This document shows positions 43,012 through 52,812 of a stretch of 64,000 bases of DNA, piece by piece. Origin of the DNA: Catenulispora pinisilvae (GTDB lineage: Bacteria; Actinomycetota; Actinomycetes; Streptomycetales; Catenulisporaceae); contig NZ_JAAFZA010000023.1 in the NCBI RefSeq assembly GCF_015356865.1, positions 1 through 64,000 of the forward strand, in the 5' to 3' direction. The position numbers were made by a program, and so were the translations under genes. A model generated the notes under the pieces. The model ran no database searches. It was not told the DNA's origin and worked only from the letters and a program-made list of their open reading frames with translations. The first letter of the stretch is position 1, and every line of letters starts with the position of its first letter.

Positions 43012-43745
43012 GCATTCAGATAGGCCAGGACGGCGCGCACCCGCCGGTGCACGTCATCGTCGTCCGGCGGCAGCCCCAGCTTGATGAACACGTTCCCGAT
43101 GTGCTTCTCGACCGTGCTGGCCGACACCACGAGGCGCTGGGCGATGGCCGTGTTGGAATGGCCCTCGGCCATCAGTGCGAGCAGTTCCCGCTCGCGTGCG
43201 GTCAGCACCGACAGCGGGTCGCCCCGGCGCTGCCCGCTCAGCAACTGCGCGACGACCTGCGGATCGAAGACCGTCGCGCCGCCGGCGACCCGGTCCAGGG
43301 CGTCCAGGAACTCCGCGACCTTGGCGACCCGGTCCTTCAGCAGATAGCCGACCGCGCCGAAGCCGTCGGCGAGGAGTTCGGCGGCGTAGCGGGGCTCCAC
43401 GTACTGGCTGAGGACGAGTACCGGCGCGCCGGGCAGCTCCGACCGGACGGTGATGGCCGCGCGCAGGCCCTCGTCGGTGTGGGTCGGCGGCATGCGCACG
43501 TCGACTACCGACACGTCCGGGCGGTGCTCGAGGACGGCCTCGATCAGCGTCGGCCCGTCCCCGACCGTGGCCACGATCTGGTGCCCCTCCTCGGCCAGCA
43601 GCCGGACCAGCCCTTCGCGCAGCAGGACGGCGTCGTCGGCGACGACGATGCGCAACGCGCGGCGAGCCTGGGGCTCGGGGGAAGGCGAGGACGAGAGCGA
43701 GGACGAGGACGAGGACGAGGGCAGCAAGGTGCCGGGATCCGTCAT
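43008..43745 (-). CDS. NarL/LuxR-family response regulator
   Basis: 245 residues. A Ser-rich leader (SSSSSSSLSSS, from a GAGGAC microsatellite) precedes a receiver with Asp82 in VVDVRMPP and Lys in YLLKDRVA. The LuxR HTH (about 180-240: LTARERELLALMAEGHSNTA, STVEKHIGNVFIKLGL) closes the protein. The ATG overlaps the kinase stop as ATGA. It is the partner of the kinase at 43742. Its stop codon lies in an 18-bp repeat array. Confidence 0.92.
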   Translation of the reverse strand: MTDPGTLLPSSSSSSSLSSSPSPEPQARRALRIVVADDAVLLREGLVRLLAEEGHQIVATVGDGPTLIEAVLEHRPDVSVVDVRMPPTHTDEGLRAAITVRSELPGAPVLVLSQYVEPRYAAELLADGFGAVGYLLKDRVAKVAEFLDALDRVAGGATVFDPQVVAQLLSGQRRGDPLSVLTARERELLALMAEGHSNTAIAQRLVVSASTVEKHIGNVFIKLGLPPDDDDVHRRVRAVLAYLNA

Positions 43746-45142
43746 AGTGGTTGCTCCGCTGGTGACTCGGCTGATAGCTCGGCTGGTAGCTCCGCGGTGA
43801 TCGTCGTCGGGCCGCCTTCGGGGCTGTGGATCAGCAGCCGGCCGCCGACCGCCCGCACGCGTTCGTCGAGGCCGCGCAAGCCGTGTCCCTTGGCCGACGC
43901 CGCGCCTCCGACGCCGTCGTCTGTCACCCAGACTCGCACTGTTTCGCTGTTGTGCCGGTCTCGATCGTGCCGCAGCCCGATCTCGCACCGGCGCGCGCCG
44001 CTGTGTTTGGCCGCGTTGGTCAAGGCCTCGGCGATCGCGAAGTAGGCCGCGATCTCCACGGCCGGGTCCGGCCGCCGGCTCAGCGCCGCGACGTCCAGCC
44101 CTGGGCCCAGATCCAGCTCGACGGGGATGATCGAGCGCGCCGCCAACGCGGTGATCGCCGCCGGCAGTCCGCGGTCGACGAGGATCGGCGGGGCGATGCC
44201 GCGGGACAGCGTCCGCAGCTCTTCCAGCGCTTCCTGCGCCTGCACGATCGCGTCGGCCAGCGCCTCCCGCACGGTCTCGGGCCGACTGTCGAAGTGGTGC
44301 TGCGCGCGGCCGAGTTCCAGCGCCAGCCGGACCAGGCGCTGCTGCGGGCCGTCGTGGATGTCCCGTTCGAGGCGGTGCAGCGCGGAGGTCTGGACTGGCA
44401 CGACTGGCACGACTGGCACGACTGGCACCGTCGCCACCGCCGCGACCCGGCGTGCGCGGGTTGCGTAGCGCCACACCCCGACGTGGACGGCGACGCAAGC
44501 GCGCGTCATCAACGGCAGCGTGACCAGCAACAGCAGGCCGAGCAAGGTGCCCACGGTGAGCCGCTCCGCTGGCGACGTCAGCCCGAGGCTCACGTCGACG
44601 TGCGACTGCGTGCTCGCTCCCGCACTCAGCGTGATCGGCGGCAACGGTCCGCTGACCGCGTAGCCGCCACGCGGTATCGAGGTGGACGCGCCGAGGGCCA
44701 TGAACCACCACACCCCGGTTACCACCGATGTCGTCAGCGCGACCGGCGCCACCAGGACCGCATGCACCAGGCTGGAGCCGGGCGAACTCGGCCGCAGCTG
44801 CCACTCGCCATCCCGCACCCTGCCATCCCGTGTCCTGTCACCCCGCAGCCCGCCGACCGCGCCGCCACGCACCTTCCCGATCCGCCACTGCTCCAGCTCA
44901 GCAGGCCACCGCACCAGAACCGACGACGCCGCCGTCAACGGCGTGGACTCGGACCCCGGCACCACCAAGCCGAGCAACCCGACGCCCAAGCCGACGACAG
45001 CCATCAGCACCCCGAGCAGCGCCGCTACCGGAGCTGTGAGCAGGTACAGCGACTCCACAACAGCGCGCCGCCCGACCCGCCCGACGTCGCCGACGCCCGG
45101 CCACGTGCGTCCCTGGACGGCGGGAGGCGACGGAACGGTCAT
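43742..45142 (-). CDS. Sensor histidine kinase, HisKA_3 (NarX/DesK) type
   Basis: 466 residues. Two N-terminal helices (about 32-62), an outer loop of about 100 residues, further helices near 130-155 and 195-220, then the dimerisation H-box ERDIHDGPQQRLVRLALELG and an ATPase domain with EALTNAAKHSGA and DDGVGGA...GHGLRGLDERV. Just before the H-box lies VPVVPVVPVVPV, encoded by a 9-bp repeat (GACTGGCAC) at 44395-44435, at the membrane-to-kinase linker where its length could alter signalling. It phosphorylates the regulator encoded next. Confidence 0.9.
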   Translation of the reverse strand: MTVPSPPAVQGRTWPGVGDVGRVGRRAVVESLYLLTAPVAALLGVLMAVVGLGVGLLGLVVPGSESTPLTAASSVLVRWPAELEQWRIGKVRGGAVGGLRGDRTRDGRVRDGEWQLRPSSPGSSLVHAVLVAPVALTTSVVTGVWWFMALGASTSIPRGGYAVSGPLPPITLSAGASTQSHVDVSLGLTSPAERLTVGTLLGLLLLVTLPLMTRACVAVHVGVWRYATRARRVAAVATVPVVPVVPVVPVQTSALHRLERDIHDGPQQRLVRLALELGRAQHHFDSRPETVREALADAIVQAQEALEELRTLSRGIAPPILVDRGLPAAITALAARSIIPVELDLGPGLDVAALSRRPDPAVEIAAYFAIAEALTNAAKHSGARRCEIGLRHDRDRHNSETVRVWVTDDGVGGAASAKGHGLRGLDERVRAVGGRLLIHSPEGGPTTITAELPAELSAESPAEQPL

Positions 45143-45228
45143 GGGACAAGGGTAATGAGGGCGAAGCGGCTGAGGGTCCCGTCTGCGCTACGTGAAGGTC
45201 CCGCCCGCGCTACGTGAGCGTCCAAACG

Positions 45229-46104
45229 CTACGTGAGCGTCCAAAGCTGGGCGGTGTTCCCCGTGCCGCAAGGCCCCACGGTCAGCAGGTTCCCGAGCCC
45301 GTTGTCCGTCAGGCAGTCGCCGGTCATCTGGTTGTGGATGTAGAACTCGTCCTTCGCGGGCCCGTCGGCGAACCACCACAGCTGGTTGGTGCCGGTCAGG
45401 CTGTGCCAGAGGTCGACCTGGTTGTTCGCCGTGTTCAGATCCATGACCGAGGCGTGGGTGAGGTTGCTCTCGAAGTCGATGCCGCCGGTGCTCCCGACCG
45501 TGGCCCAGTTCAGCAGCCAGTGCTGGTCCACCAGGCTCGGGTCGGGGTGCCAGACGACCATTTGCGAGCCGTCGGCGGTGTTGCCGCCCGCCACGCCGAT
45601 CGCCAGCTTGTCGCCGATGTTGATCACCATGCCGGGATTGGTGCCCGGAATGGTGGACGACGTGGGGTCCGGTGAGGGGGACGGCGCCGGCGAGGAGGAG
45701 TGCACCGGCGGCGGCGAGGGCTTGGACGTGGTCGTCGGGCGCGGGACGGGGGGCTTGGTCGGCGCGAGGTGGGACGACGACGCGGTGGTGCTCGGGCCGC
45801 CGAAGATCCCGGGGCCGCTGGAGTACGTGGGGCCGGGGGAATCGGCGCCGGTGGGGGAGGGCGTCGGCGTGGTCGGTCCCGGCTTGGCCGGGGCCGAGGA
45901 CGCCGCCGCGGCCGACGAGCTCGCCACCGCGACCGGGGGTGCGACCGAAGAGGTGGTGGTGCTGGTGTTCTCGGCCACGTTCGCCGCAGCGTTCGCGACA
46001 GTCGCGTTCGCGGAGTTGCCGCCCGGCACGAGGACCAGCCCGACTCCGACCGCGACGAGACCGAACCCGCTGGCCGCCGCGTTACGTTGGGTCAGGAACT
46101 TCAC
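45229..46104 (-). CDS. Membrane-anchored/secreted protein with QxW (ricin-like) lectin domain
   Basis: 291 residues from a GTG at 46102-46104. The N-terminal signal/anchor AAASGFGLVAVGVGLVLVPG is followed by about 130 residues of Ser/Thr/Pro-rich linker and a beta-trefoil-like domain (about 165-291) with QHW, NQLWWF and AQLWTLT marking the three QxW repeats; CLTDN and VGPC flank the last one. Ricin-type domains bind galactose- or xylose-containing glycans. Its anchor resembles that of the CBM6 protein at 52813 (LVVGVTLILIPGG), suggesting the two flank the secretion genes as related surface proteins. Confidence 0.8.
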   Translation of the reverse strand: MKFLTQRNAAASGFGLVAVGVGLVLVPGGNSANATVANAAANVAENTSTTTSSVAPPVAVASSSAAAASSAPAKPGPTTPTPSPTGADSPGPTYSSGPGIFGGPSTTASSSHLAPTKPPVPRPTTTSKPSPPPVHSSSPAPSPSPDPTSSTIPGTNPGMVINIGDKLAIGVAGGNTADGSQMVVWHPDPSLVDQHWLLNWATVGSTGGIDFESNLTHASVMDLNTANNQVDLWHSLTGTNQLWWFADGPAKDEFYIHNQMTGDCLTDNGLGNLLTVGPCGTGNTAQLWTLT

Positions 46105-46457
46105 GTTTCCCCCTACGAAGACCCTTGGGCACGCACCTGGGCCACCGTGCCCGACGAAGGCGGCCGACACTACGTTCGGGGTTCGCGGGAGGCTCGGTCA
46201 AGCCGTTACCTCAGCGTTCTGGGCTGTTTACCGCGCAGTAGGCGAACGACAGGTTATGCCGAGGGAATATCACGTGAAATCTGATCGGCAACGCTCGAAG
46301 TGAGCCGCGTGTCAGCGCAAGATGATCAGGGAAGGCTGCCGCGGCCGACAATGTCGGCGAAGCTCAACGTCCCGTGTCACACATCGTCTGGATGATCGCG
46401 ATATCAGCTACTGTGTGCCGCAATAAAGCCTTCTCGGGTATGTCAGGAGGATGGACC
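46105..46457. other. Divergent intergenic region, lectin / ECF sigma
   Basis: 353 bases with no gene. It must carry promoters for the lectin gene (leftward) and the sigma factor gene (rightward). It is A/T-richer than its surroundings near 46240-46300 and 46385-46440. I cannot point to a specific ECF-type -35/-10 pair. Confidence 0.4.
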
Positions 46458-47009
46458 GTGCCTGACTCGGGCGTCGCGGAGAACGAAGCGGAGGTGCGGG
46501 CCGGTGCCGAAGCCGCCATCGGGGCCCTTTACCACCAACACAGGACGCCGCTCTTGCAGTATGTACGGCAACTGATTCCCTATGACCCGCACCGGGCCGA
46601 GGACGTGGTCCAGGAGACCTTCCTGCGGGCCTGGTTCCTGGTGCGGACCGGTGCCGACCGGCCCGGGTCGCTGCGGCCGTGGCTGTTCACGGTCGCCCGG
46701 AACCTGGTCATCGACATGAGCCGGCGCGACCGCGCCCGGCCGCTGGAAGTCAACGACGAGGCCAGCGTCGCGAACCTGCCGGACCTGCGGGACCTGGCCG
46801 ACTCGGTCTCCCAGACCCGGCTGGTCGTCGACGCCCTGGCCGCCCTGCATCCGTACCAACGCGAGGTGCTGATCCACGTACACTGCCTCGGTCGCACGCG
46901 TACCGAGACGGCACGGGTGCTCGGTATACCGGCGGGCACCGTGAAGTCCCGGAACCACCACGCGGTACGGGCGCTCAGACGGGTGCTCACCGACTGCGGC
47001 GCGGCATAG
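46458..47009 (+). CDS. ECF-family RNA polymerase sigma factor
   Basis: 183 residues from a GTG at 46458 placed seven bases after a perfect AGGAGG; upstream in-frame ATGs lack such a site. Region 2: LYHQHRTPLLQYVRQLIPYD and DVVQETFLRAW, then RPWLFTVARNLVIDMSRRD. Region 4: ALHPYQREVLIHVHCLGRTR and IPAGTVKSRNHHAVRALRR. No gene that looks like a classical zinc anti-sigma factor is adjacent; instead a single-pass membrane protein of unknown type follows, which could play that role. It probably directs transcription of the T7SS-like genes downstream, or of itself. Confidence 0.9.
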   Translation: MPDSGVAENEAEVRAGAEAAIGALYHQHRTPLLQYVRQLIPYDPHRAEDVVQETFLRAWFLVRTGADRPGSLRPWLFTVARNLVIDMSRRDRARPLEVNDEASVANLPDLRDLADSVSQTRLVVDALAALHPYQREVLIHVHCLGRTRTETARVLGIPAGTVKSRNHHAVRALRRVLTDCGAA

Positions 47010-47044
47010 TGCGCACGATCGCCTACTCGCGAGTGGATCGACAC

Positions 47045-48115
47045 ATGGACCAGTACACACATCCCTTCCTCGCCGCCGGTTCGCACACCGAACCCTGGAA
47101 CATCGCGGGGTACGTCTTCGTCGCGGCCGGCGTGGGCCTGCTGGCGTACGTCGGGGTCACCAAGGCGGCCGGCCGGTACCGCGACTGGCGGGACAAGGAG
47201 CCGGACGACCAACTCCTGGCCAGGGAGTTCGGTGTGGCCCTCGCCGATCCGGAGAACACCCGCCTGTTGCGGATAGCCGCGACACTGGATCCGTACGTCG
47301 TCGAGATCGAGACCGACACGGTCCTGATCCGTCTGGCCGGGATCGACGCCCCGGCGCCGGCCGGGCCGTGGACCGCCGACGAGGACGACGACCGGGTCCG
47401 GTCCGCGGCCCGGGAACGGCTGGCCGACGCCGACGCCGCGAGCCGGCACCCGTTCATCGCCGTCGGCACCCGGGGCCAGACCCTGGTGTTCATCGACCCC
47501 ACCCAGTCCCCGGGCGCGATCTCCGTCGAGGGGGATCAGGGTGCTGTGACGCGGCTGGTGGAGGTGTTGCAGCGGCAGAGCGACGCGCTGGGGCACGCCG
47601 TCCGGTTCGCCGCCGGTTCGGCGGAGGGGGCCCAGTGGCGGTGGACCCTGTCCGCGGACGGCGAGCTGGACACCGGAGTCCTCGGCGTGCGGGTGCAGAC
47701 GGCCCAGCTGCCGATGGCGCTCGCATCCCGCGACGCACCGGCCGCGCCGCCCGCTACGGCCAGGCCGGATTCCTCCGACGCCACCGAGACGCCGGACGCC
47801 ACCGAAACGACAGCCGGGACGGCCGCACAGCCCGGCTCGTCGGCCGCTGCCTCGTCGACCACGGCCTCGTCGACCACCGCCACCGCACCGACCGCCGGAT
47901 CGCAGGTCCCTGCTTCCCAGCGACCCACGGTCAACCTCCTGGACCGCCTCGAAACAGCGCGCCCCAACCAGACGCGCCCCGACGCGACCCGAGCGGCCGC
48001 CCTGCCGTCCCCCTCATCGAAAGCCCTGCTCGTCGCGCAGGCCGAACCGCAGCACGACCGCGACGCCGTCAGCGCCGCGGACCCCGCCGCCGGCCCGAAC
48101 ACAGACCTGGACTAA
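47045..48115 (+). CDS. Single-pass membrane protein of unknown function in the T7SS-like locus
   Basis: 356 residues. A short N-terminus, one helix (WNIAGYVFVAAGVGLLAYVG), then a soluble alpha/beta region (about 45-225) and a long low-complexity Ala/Thr/Ser/Pro tail. A GTG at 47009 just after the sigma-factor stop is an alternative start. Eight bases separate its stop from the ATPase start. It lies between an ECF sigma factor and the ATPase, so it could be a secretion-system membrane component, such as an EccE-like protein, or an atypical anti-sigma factor. The sequence alone supports neither. Confidence 0.65.
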   Translation: MDQYTHPFLAAGSHTEPWNIAGYVFVAAGVGLLAYVGVTKAAGRYRDWRDKEPDDQLLAREFGVALADPENTRLLRIAATLDPYVVEIETDTVLIRLAGIDAPAPAGPWTADEDDDRVRSAARERLADADAASRHPFIAVGTRGQTLVFIDPTQSPGAISVEGDQGAVTRLVEVLQRQSDALGHAVRFAAGSAEGAQWRWTLSADGELDTGVLGVRVQTAQLPMALASRDAPAAPPATARPDSSDATETPDATETTAGTAAQPGSSAAASSTTASSTTATAPTAGSQVPASQRPTVNLLDRLETARPNQTRPDATRAAALPSPSSKALLVAQAEPQHDRDAVSAADPAAGPNTDLD

Positions 48116-48123
48116 ACCCCCCG

Positions 48124-51100
48124 ATGCGCATAGCCCTCACCGTCCACGGCCTCCGTGACGACTCCGACGCCGGCACCCACGCCGTCCTCGACGCCGCCCC
48201 CGGCTCCGAACTCGCCGACGCCGCGGCCCGCCTCGCCGCGCTGTCGCTCGACGAGGACATGGACGGCGCCGACGCGTATGTCCCCACCGCTGTCGAGATC
48301 GACGGCGTCCGCGCCGACCGGCGCGCCTTGGTCGGCGACACCGGTCTGCGCGACGGGTCCCGCGTGGTTCTGGACAGCGTCGCCGGGACGCGTCCCGAGG
48401 ACTACGGCCTGACCCCGGAACCGGCGCTGCTGGAGATCCGCGCGGTCGGCGGCGCCGCGGTCGGCCGCACCTGGCGCCTCGGACTGGGCAGCCACTTCGC
48501 GGGGTCGGGTCCGGACTGCACCGTGCGCTGGGCGGGCTTCCCGGCCGAGCACATCGCCCGGCTCACGGTCCGCCCCGACGGCTCGGTCCAGGTGTGCGTG
48601 CTCGACGGTGCCGACACCGAGAACCACCACGCCGGTCCGATCCGGGTGCTCCGGCCGGTCCGCAGCGCGCAGGAGACCGAGCAGCTGGAACAGATCGCGA
48701 AGCAGGAGAAGCCCAAGGAGCGCAAGCTTCGCGAGCAGCTGGAGAAGGAAGAAGCGCGGGATCTCGCCGAGGCGTCGGAGACCGGGGAGTTCACCGTCCG
48801 GGTCCACGACGACTTCGAGATCGCCGGCAGTGTCCTGCGTCTGTCGCCGCCGGCCGAAGCCGACGCCGACGTCCGCCGTTCCGAGCGCGGTCTGGGCCTG
48901 GACTACAACCGTCCGCCGCGCATCGTGCCGCCGCTGCCGGTCGAGCGGTTCCGGATGCCGCTCATCCCGTCCCCGCCGAGCCGCCGGCCGTTCCCGCTGA
49001 TCACCCTGCTGGCCCCGATGGTCATGGGCTTCGCCATGGTGCTGGTGTTCCACTCCTACTTCTACCTCATCTTCACCCTGTTCAGCCCGGTCTTCGCGAT
49101 CACGAACGTGATCAGCGACCGCCGCACCGGCCGCAAGACCCACAAGTCCGCGATGGCCGACTACCGCCGGGCGAAGGCCCAGCGGGAGAAGGAGATCACC
49201 GCCGCCGTCGAGGCCGAACGGACCGCCCGCAACCAGGCCGGCCCCGACCCGGCCACGCTCGGCCTGATCGCCGTCGGCCCCGGCACCCGGCTGTGGGAGC
49301 GGCGCCGCGTCGACGGCGACCATCTGACCGCCCGCGTCGGCACCGCCGCCGTGCCGGCCCTGGTGGTGGTCGACCAGCCCAACAGCTACCAGCAGACCGT
49401 TCCGGCCTGGCGGGTTCCGGCCGCGCCGGTGTCCCTGGACCTGGCCGCACTCGGTGTCACGGGACTGGCCGGGCCGATCCCGGCCGTGCGGGACCTGGCC
49501 CGCTGGCTGCTGGTGCAGACCGGGGTCCTGCAGAGCCCGCGCGACGTGCAGATCCACCTGCTGGCCGACGTCGAGACCCAACCAGACTGGGACTGGCTGC
49601 GCTGGCTCCCGCACGCCCGCTTCCCGGAGCACCACGGCTCGCTGGTCCGGGTCGGCAACGATCCGGAGACCGTCGCCAACCGGGTCGCCGAACTCGGCGC
49701 CGTGGTCGCCGCCCGGATGCAGGCCCGCGGCTCGGCCATCACCTCCGTCATGTTCGCCGACCCGGACGTCCTGGTGATCGTGGACGGCGCGCGCCGGCTG
49801 CGCGACGTGCCGGGCATGGTGCAGATCCTCAAGGACGGCCCCGGGGTCCGGGTCTTCTTCCTGTGTCTGGACCGGCGCGAGGGGCTGCTGCCGGAAGAGT
49901 GTAAGGGTGTTGTGACGCTGGAGGACGTGGCGCGCGCCGACGGGTACTACGCGACCGTGCGCCAGGCCGGCGCGCCGGCGCTGCCGGACGTCCGGGCCGA
50001 CGGCGTCGGCGCCGTGTGGTGCGACACCGTCGCCCGGGCCGTCGCGCCGATCCGGGACGTCACCTCCGAGGACACCGGCGCCCTGCCGGACTCGGTGGCG
50101 TTGCTGGACCTGCTCGGCCTGGAACCGCCGGAGGCGGAGCGGATCGCCGCGGCCTGGGAGCGCCGGCCGGCCTCCACGGCGTTCGTCCTGGGCGCCGGGT
50201 ACGACGGCCCGGCGGTCTTCGACCTGGTGACCGACGGGCCGCACTCGCTGATCGCCGGCACCACCGGATCCGGCAAATCCGAGCTGCTGCAAGCCATGGT
50301 GGCCGCGCTGGCCACCGCGAACCGCCCGGACGAGCTGGTCTTCGTGCTCGTCGACTACAAGGGCGGCAGCGCCTTCCGGGACTGCGTGCGGCTGCCGCAC
50401 GCCCTGGGCATGGTCACCGACCTCGACGACCATCTCGTGGACCGGGCCCTGACCTCGCTGGGCGCGGAGCTGCGCCGCCGCGAACAGGTGCTGGCCGCGG
50501 CCGGGGCCAAGGACCTCCCGGAGTACGCGGCGATGCGGGCCCGGAATCCGGAGCTGGCGCCGTTGCCCCGCCTGGTCATCATGGTCGACGAGTTCGCCAC
50601 CCTGGCCCGCGAGGTCCCGCAGTTCGTCACCGGCGTGGTCAGCATCTCCCAGCGCGGCCGGTCGCTGGGCCTGCACCTGGTGCTCGCCACGCAGCGGCCG
50701 GCCGGCGCGGTCACCGCGGACATCCGGGCCAACACGAACCTGCGCATCTCCCTGCGGATGACCGACGGCGCGGAGAGCCGCGACGTCATCGACTCCTCCG
50801 ACGCCGCCGGTATCTCCGCCGCCACCCCGGGGCGCGCCCTGGCCCGGCTCGGGCAGGCGATGGTCGTGCCGTTCCAGACCGGCTACGCCGGCGCCGCGCG
50901 GCCGGTCGAGGACCAGGAGGAAGCCGACGCCCCGCCGCCGCCCACCGCCGCGGCCGCGATGCCCTGGCAGCGCCTGGGCCGGCGGCTCCCGCCGACCGCG
51001 CTGGCCGGGGCCGGCGCCGGGGCCGGCGGGTCGCTCGCCGACATCGGCCCGACGGACTTGTCAGAGCTCGTCGACGCCATCCGCGAAGCGGCCACGCTGG

Positions 51101-52731
51101 TCGACTTCGAGCCGGGGCCGAGCCCGTGGCTGGCGCCGCTGCCGACGAAGCTGCTGCTCGACGAACTGCCGCAGATCCGTCCGCTCGGCCAGGCCCGCCA
51201 CGGCACCCGGCTGATCCCGGTCAGCTACGCGCTGGACGACCGCCCGGAGCGGCAGGCGCAGGCGCCGGTGGTGTTCAACCCGGACAACGACGGCCACCTG
51301 TACTTCATCGGTTCGGCGCGCTCCGGCCGCTCGCAGGCGCTGCGGACGCTGGCCGGCGCGCTGGCCCGCACGGTCTCCACGGCCGACCTGCACATGTACG
51401 GGATCGACGCCGGCGGCGGCGCGCTGTCCGTCCTGGAGTCCCTTCCGCACTGCGGGGCGGTGGTGCAGCGGACCGACCGGGAACGGATCGAGCGGCTGCT
51501 GACCCGGCTGAACGCCGAGCTGGCCCGGCGTCAGGACCTGTTGACCAAGCACAACGCCGCGAACCTGGCCGAACTGCGCGAGGCGCTGCCGCCCGGGGAG
51601 CTGCGTCCGGCGCACATCGCCGTGTTCGTGGACTCCTGGGAGTCGCTGAACACGGCGATCGGCGAGTTCGACAACGGCCGGCTGGTCGACATGATCACCC
51701 AGCTGATCCGGGAGGGCGCGGCGGCCGGGCTGCACATGATCCTGTCCGGGGACCGCGCTCTGCTCAACGGCAAGCTCGCCAGCCTGAACGAGGACAAGTT
51801 CCTGCTGCGGATGAACGACCGCTCGGACTACATGCTGATCGGGATGGGCCATGCCGAGCTGCCCACGGTCGTGCCGGCCGGCCGGGGGTGGCGCTCGCAG
51901 GACTGCATCGAGGCACAGGTGGCCGTGCTGGCCCCCGACCTGTCCGGCCAGGCGCAGGCCGAGGCGCTACGGCGGATCGGCGCCGCGGCCCGCGACCGGG
52001 ACGAGGGCGTGCCGGCAGCGGCGCGTCCCTACCCGATCGCGCCGCTGCCGTCCTCGCTGACCTTCGCCGAGGCCTGGGAACGGATGCCGGCCGAGCCGCC
52101 GCGTCCGCTGTGGGCGCTGCTGGGCCTGAGCGGAGACGACGTGGCACCGCGCGGCGTGGACCTGGCCGCGCGCGGGGCCGTCGTACTCGGCCCGGCCGGC
52201 TCCGGGCGCAGCACCGCACTGGCCACGATGGCGGTGTCACTGCTGGCCTCCGGTACCGGTCTGGTGGTCCTCACCCCGCGCGACTCCCCGCTGCGCCGGC
52301 TGGCCGGCCAGCCACGGGTCCAGGTGGTGACCGCCCCGCAGCTGCTGGGCCCGGAGATCACCGAGGCGCTGGCCGAGGTCGGCGCCCCGGCGGCGATCCT
52401 GATCGACGACGCCGACCTGCTGCTGCACACCGCCGCCGACAACACCCTGCGGGACCTGGTCGCCACCGGCCGGGACCAGGGCGTCGGCATGGTGGCCGCG
52501 GGCTCGGCCGAGGCGTTCGTCCAGGCGGTCATCGGCTGGGCCTCGGAGCTGCGCCGCGCGCGCACCGGGGTGCTGCTGGCGCCGACCAGCCTGGCCGAGG
52601 GCGACTGCATCGGCGTGCGGCTGCCGCAGGACCTGGTGCGCCGGCCGGTGCGGTACGGCCGGGCGCTCACCGGGGACGCGGAGTCCGGCCGGGTGATGTC
52701 GCTGTTGATCCCGCACACGGAACTGAAGTAG
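48124..52731 (+). CDS. EssC/EccC-like T7SS ATPase (FHA + FtsK/SpoIIIE x3)
   Basis: 1535 residues. N-terminal part (1-190) has a first beta-rich domain and an FHA-like domain (LGSHFAGSGPDCTVRW, AEHIARL). A charged coiled coil (about 195-225) and two membrane helices (about 290-325, PLITLLAPMVMGFAMVLVFH then FYLIFTLFSPVFAITNVI) follow. Then come three FtsK/SpoIIIE domains. D1 has GTTGSGKSE (about 713) and Walker B LVIMVDEFATLA (about 815). D2 (GSARSGRS, about 1063) and D3 (GPAGSGRST, about 1356) have Arg in place of the Walker Lys, so only D1 looks fully catalytic. The FHA-led single chain is the EssC (Bacillota) plan rather than the mycobacterial EccCa/EccCb plan. It should power export of WXG-type substrates. 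Confidence 0.93.
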   Translation: MRIALTVHGLRDDSDAGTHAVLDAAPGSELADAAARLAALSLDEDMDGADAYVPTAVEIDGVRADRRALVGDTGLRDGSRVVLDSVAGTRPEDYGLTPEPALLEIRAVGGAAVGRTWRLGLGSHFAGSGPDCTVRWAGFPAEHIARLTVRPDGSVQVCVLDGADTENHHAGPIRVLRPVRSAQETEQLEQIAKQEKPKERKLREQLEKEEARDLAEASETGEFTVRVHDDFEIAGSVLRLSPPAEADADVRRSERGLGLDYNRPPRIVPPLPVERFRMPLIPSPPSRRPFPLITLLAPMVMGFAMVLVFHSYFYLIFTLFSPVFAITNVISDRRTGRKTHKSAMADYRRAKAQREKEITAAVEAERTARNQAGPDPATLGLIAVGPGTRLWERRRVDGDHLTARVGTAAVPALVVVDQPNSYQQTVPAWRVPAAPVSLDLAALGVTGLAGPIPAVRDLARWLLVQTGVLQSPRDVQIHLLADVETQPDWDWLRWLPHARFPEHHGSLVRVGNDPETVANRVAELGAVVAARMQARGSAITSVMFADPDVLVIVDGARRLRDVPGMVQILKDGPGVRVFFLCLDRREGLLPEECKGVVTLEDVARADGYYATVRQAGAPALPDVRADGVGAVWCDTVARAVAPIRDVTSEDTGALPDSVALLDLLGLEPPEAERIAAAWERRPASTAFVLGAGYDGPAVFDLVTDGPHSLIAGTTGSGKSELLQAMVAALATANRPDELVFVLVDYKGGSAFRDCVRLPHALGMVTDLDDHLVDRALTSLGAELRRREQVLAAAGAKDLPEYAAMRARNPELAPLPRLVIMVDEFATLAREVPQFVTGVVSISQRGRSLGLHLVLATQRPAGAVTADIRANTNLRISLRMTDGAESRDVIDSSDAAGISAATPGRALARLGQAMVVPFQTGYAGAARPVEDQEEADAPPPPTAAAAMPWQRLGRRLPPTALAGAGAGAGGSLADIGPTDLSELVDAIREAATLVDFEPGPSPWLAPLPTKLLLDELPQIRPLGQARHGTRLIPVSYALDDRPERQAQAPVVFNPDNDGHLYFIGSARSGRSQALRTLAGALARTVSTADLHMYGIDAGGGALSVLESLPHCGAVVQRTDRERIERLLTRLNAELARRQDLLTKHNAANLAELREALPPGELRPAHIAVFVDSWESLNTAIGEFDNGRLVDMITQLIREGAAAGLHMILSGDRALLNGKLASLNEDKFLLRMNDRSDYMLIGMGHAELPTVVPAGRGWRSQDCIEAQVAVLAPDLSGQAQAEALRRIGAAARDRDEGVPAAARPYPIAPLPSSLTFAEAWERMPAEPPRPLWALLGLSGDDVAPRGVDLAARGAVVLGPAGSGRSTALATMAVSLLASGTGLVVLTPRDSPLRRLAGQPRVQVVTAPQLLGPEITEALAEVGAPAAILIDDADLLLHTAADNTLRDLVATGRDQGVGMVAAGSAEAFVQAVIGWASELRRARTGVLLAPTSLAEGDCIGVRLPQDLVRRPVRYGRALTGDAESGRVMSLLIPHTELK

Positions 52732-52812
52732 CCACCGGTCGAACCAGGCACCGGTCGAACCAGCCGCCGGTCGCCGCCTTCGGCGCGGCGGACCTCGGAG
52801 GAGAGCAGGAAC

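Noticed and set aside
48112-50676. Leftward open frame of 854 codons opposite the T7SS ATPase
   Set aside because: Antisense to conserved FtsK domains; Arg/Val/Gly/His/Asp-rich and without motifs.
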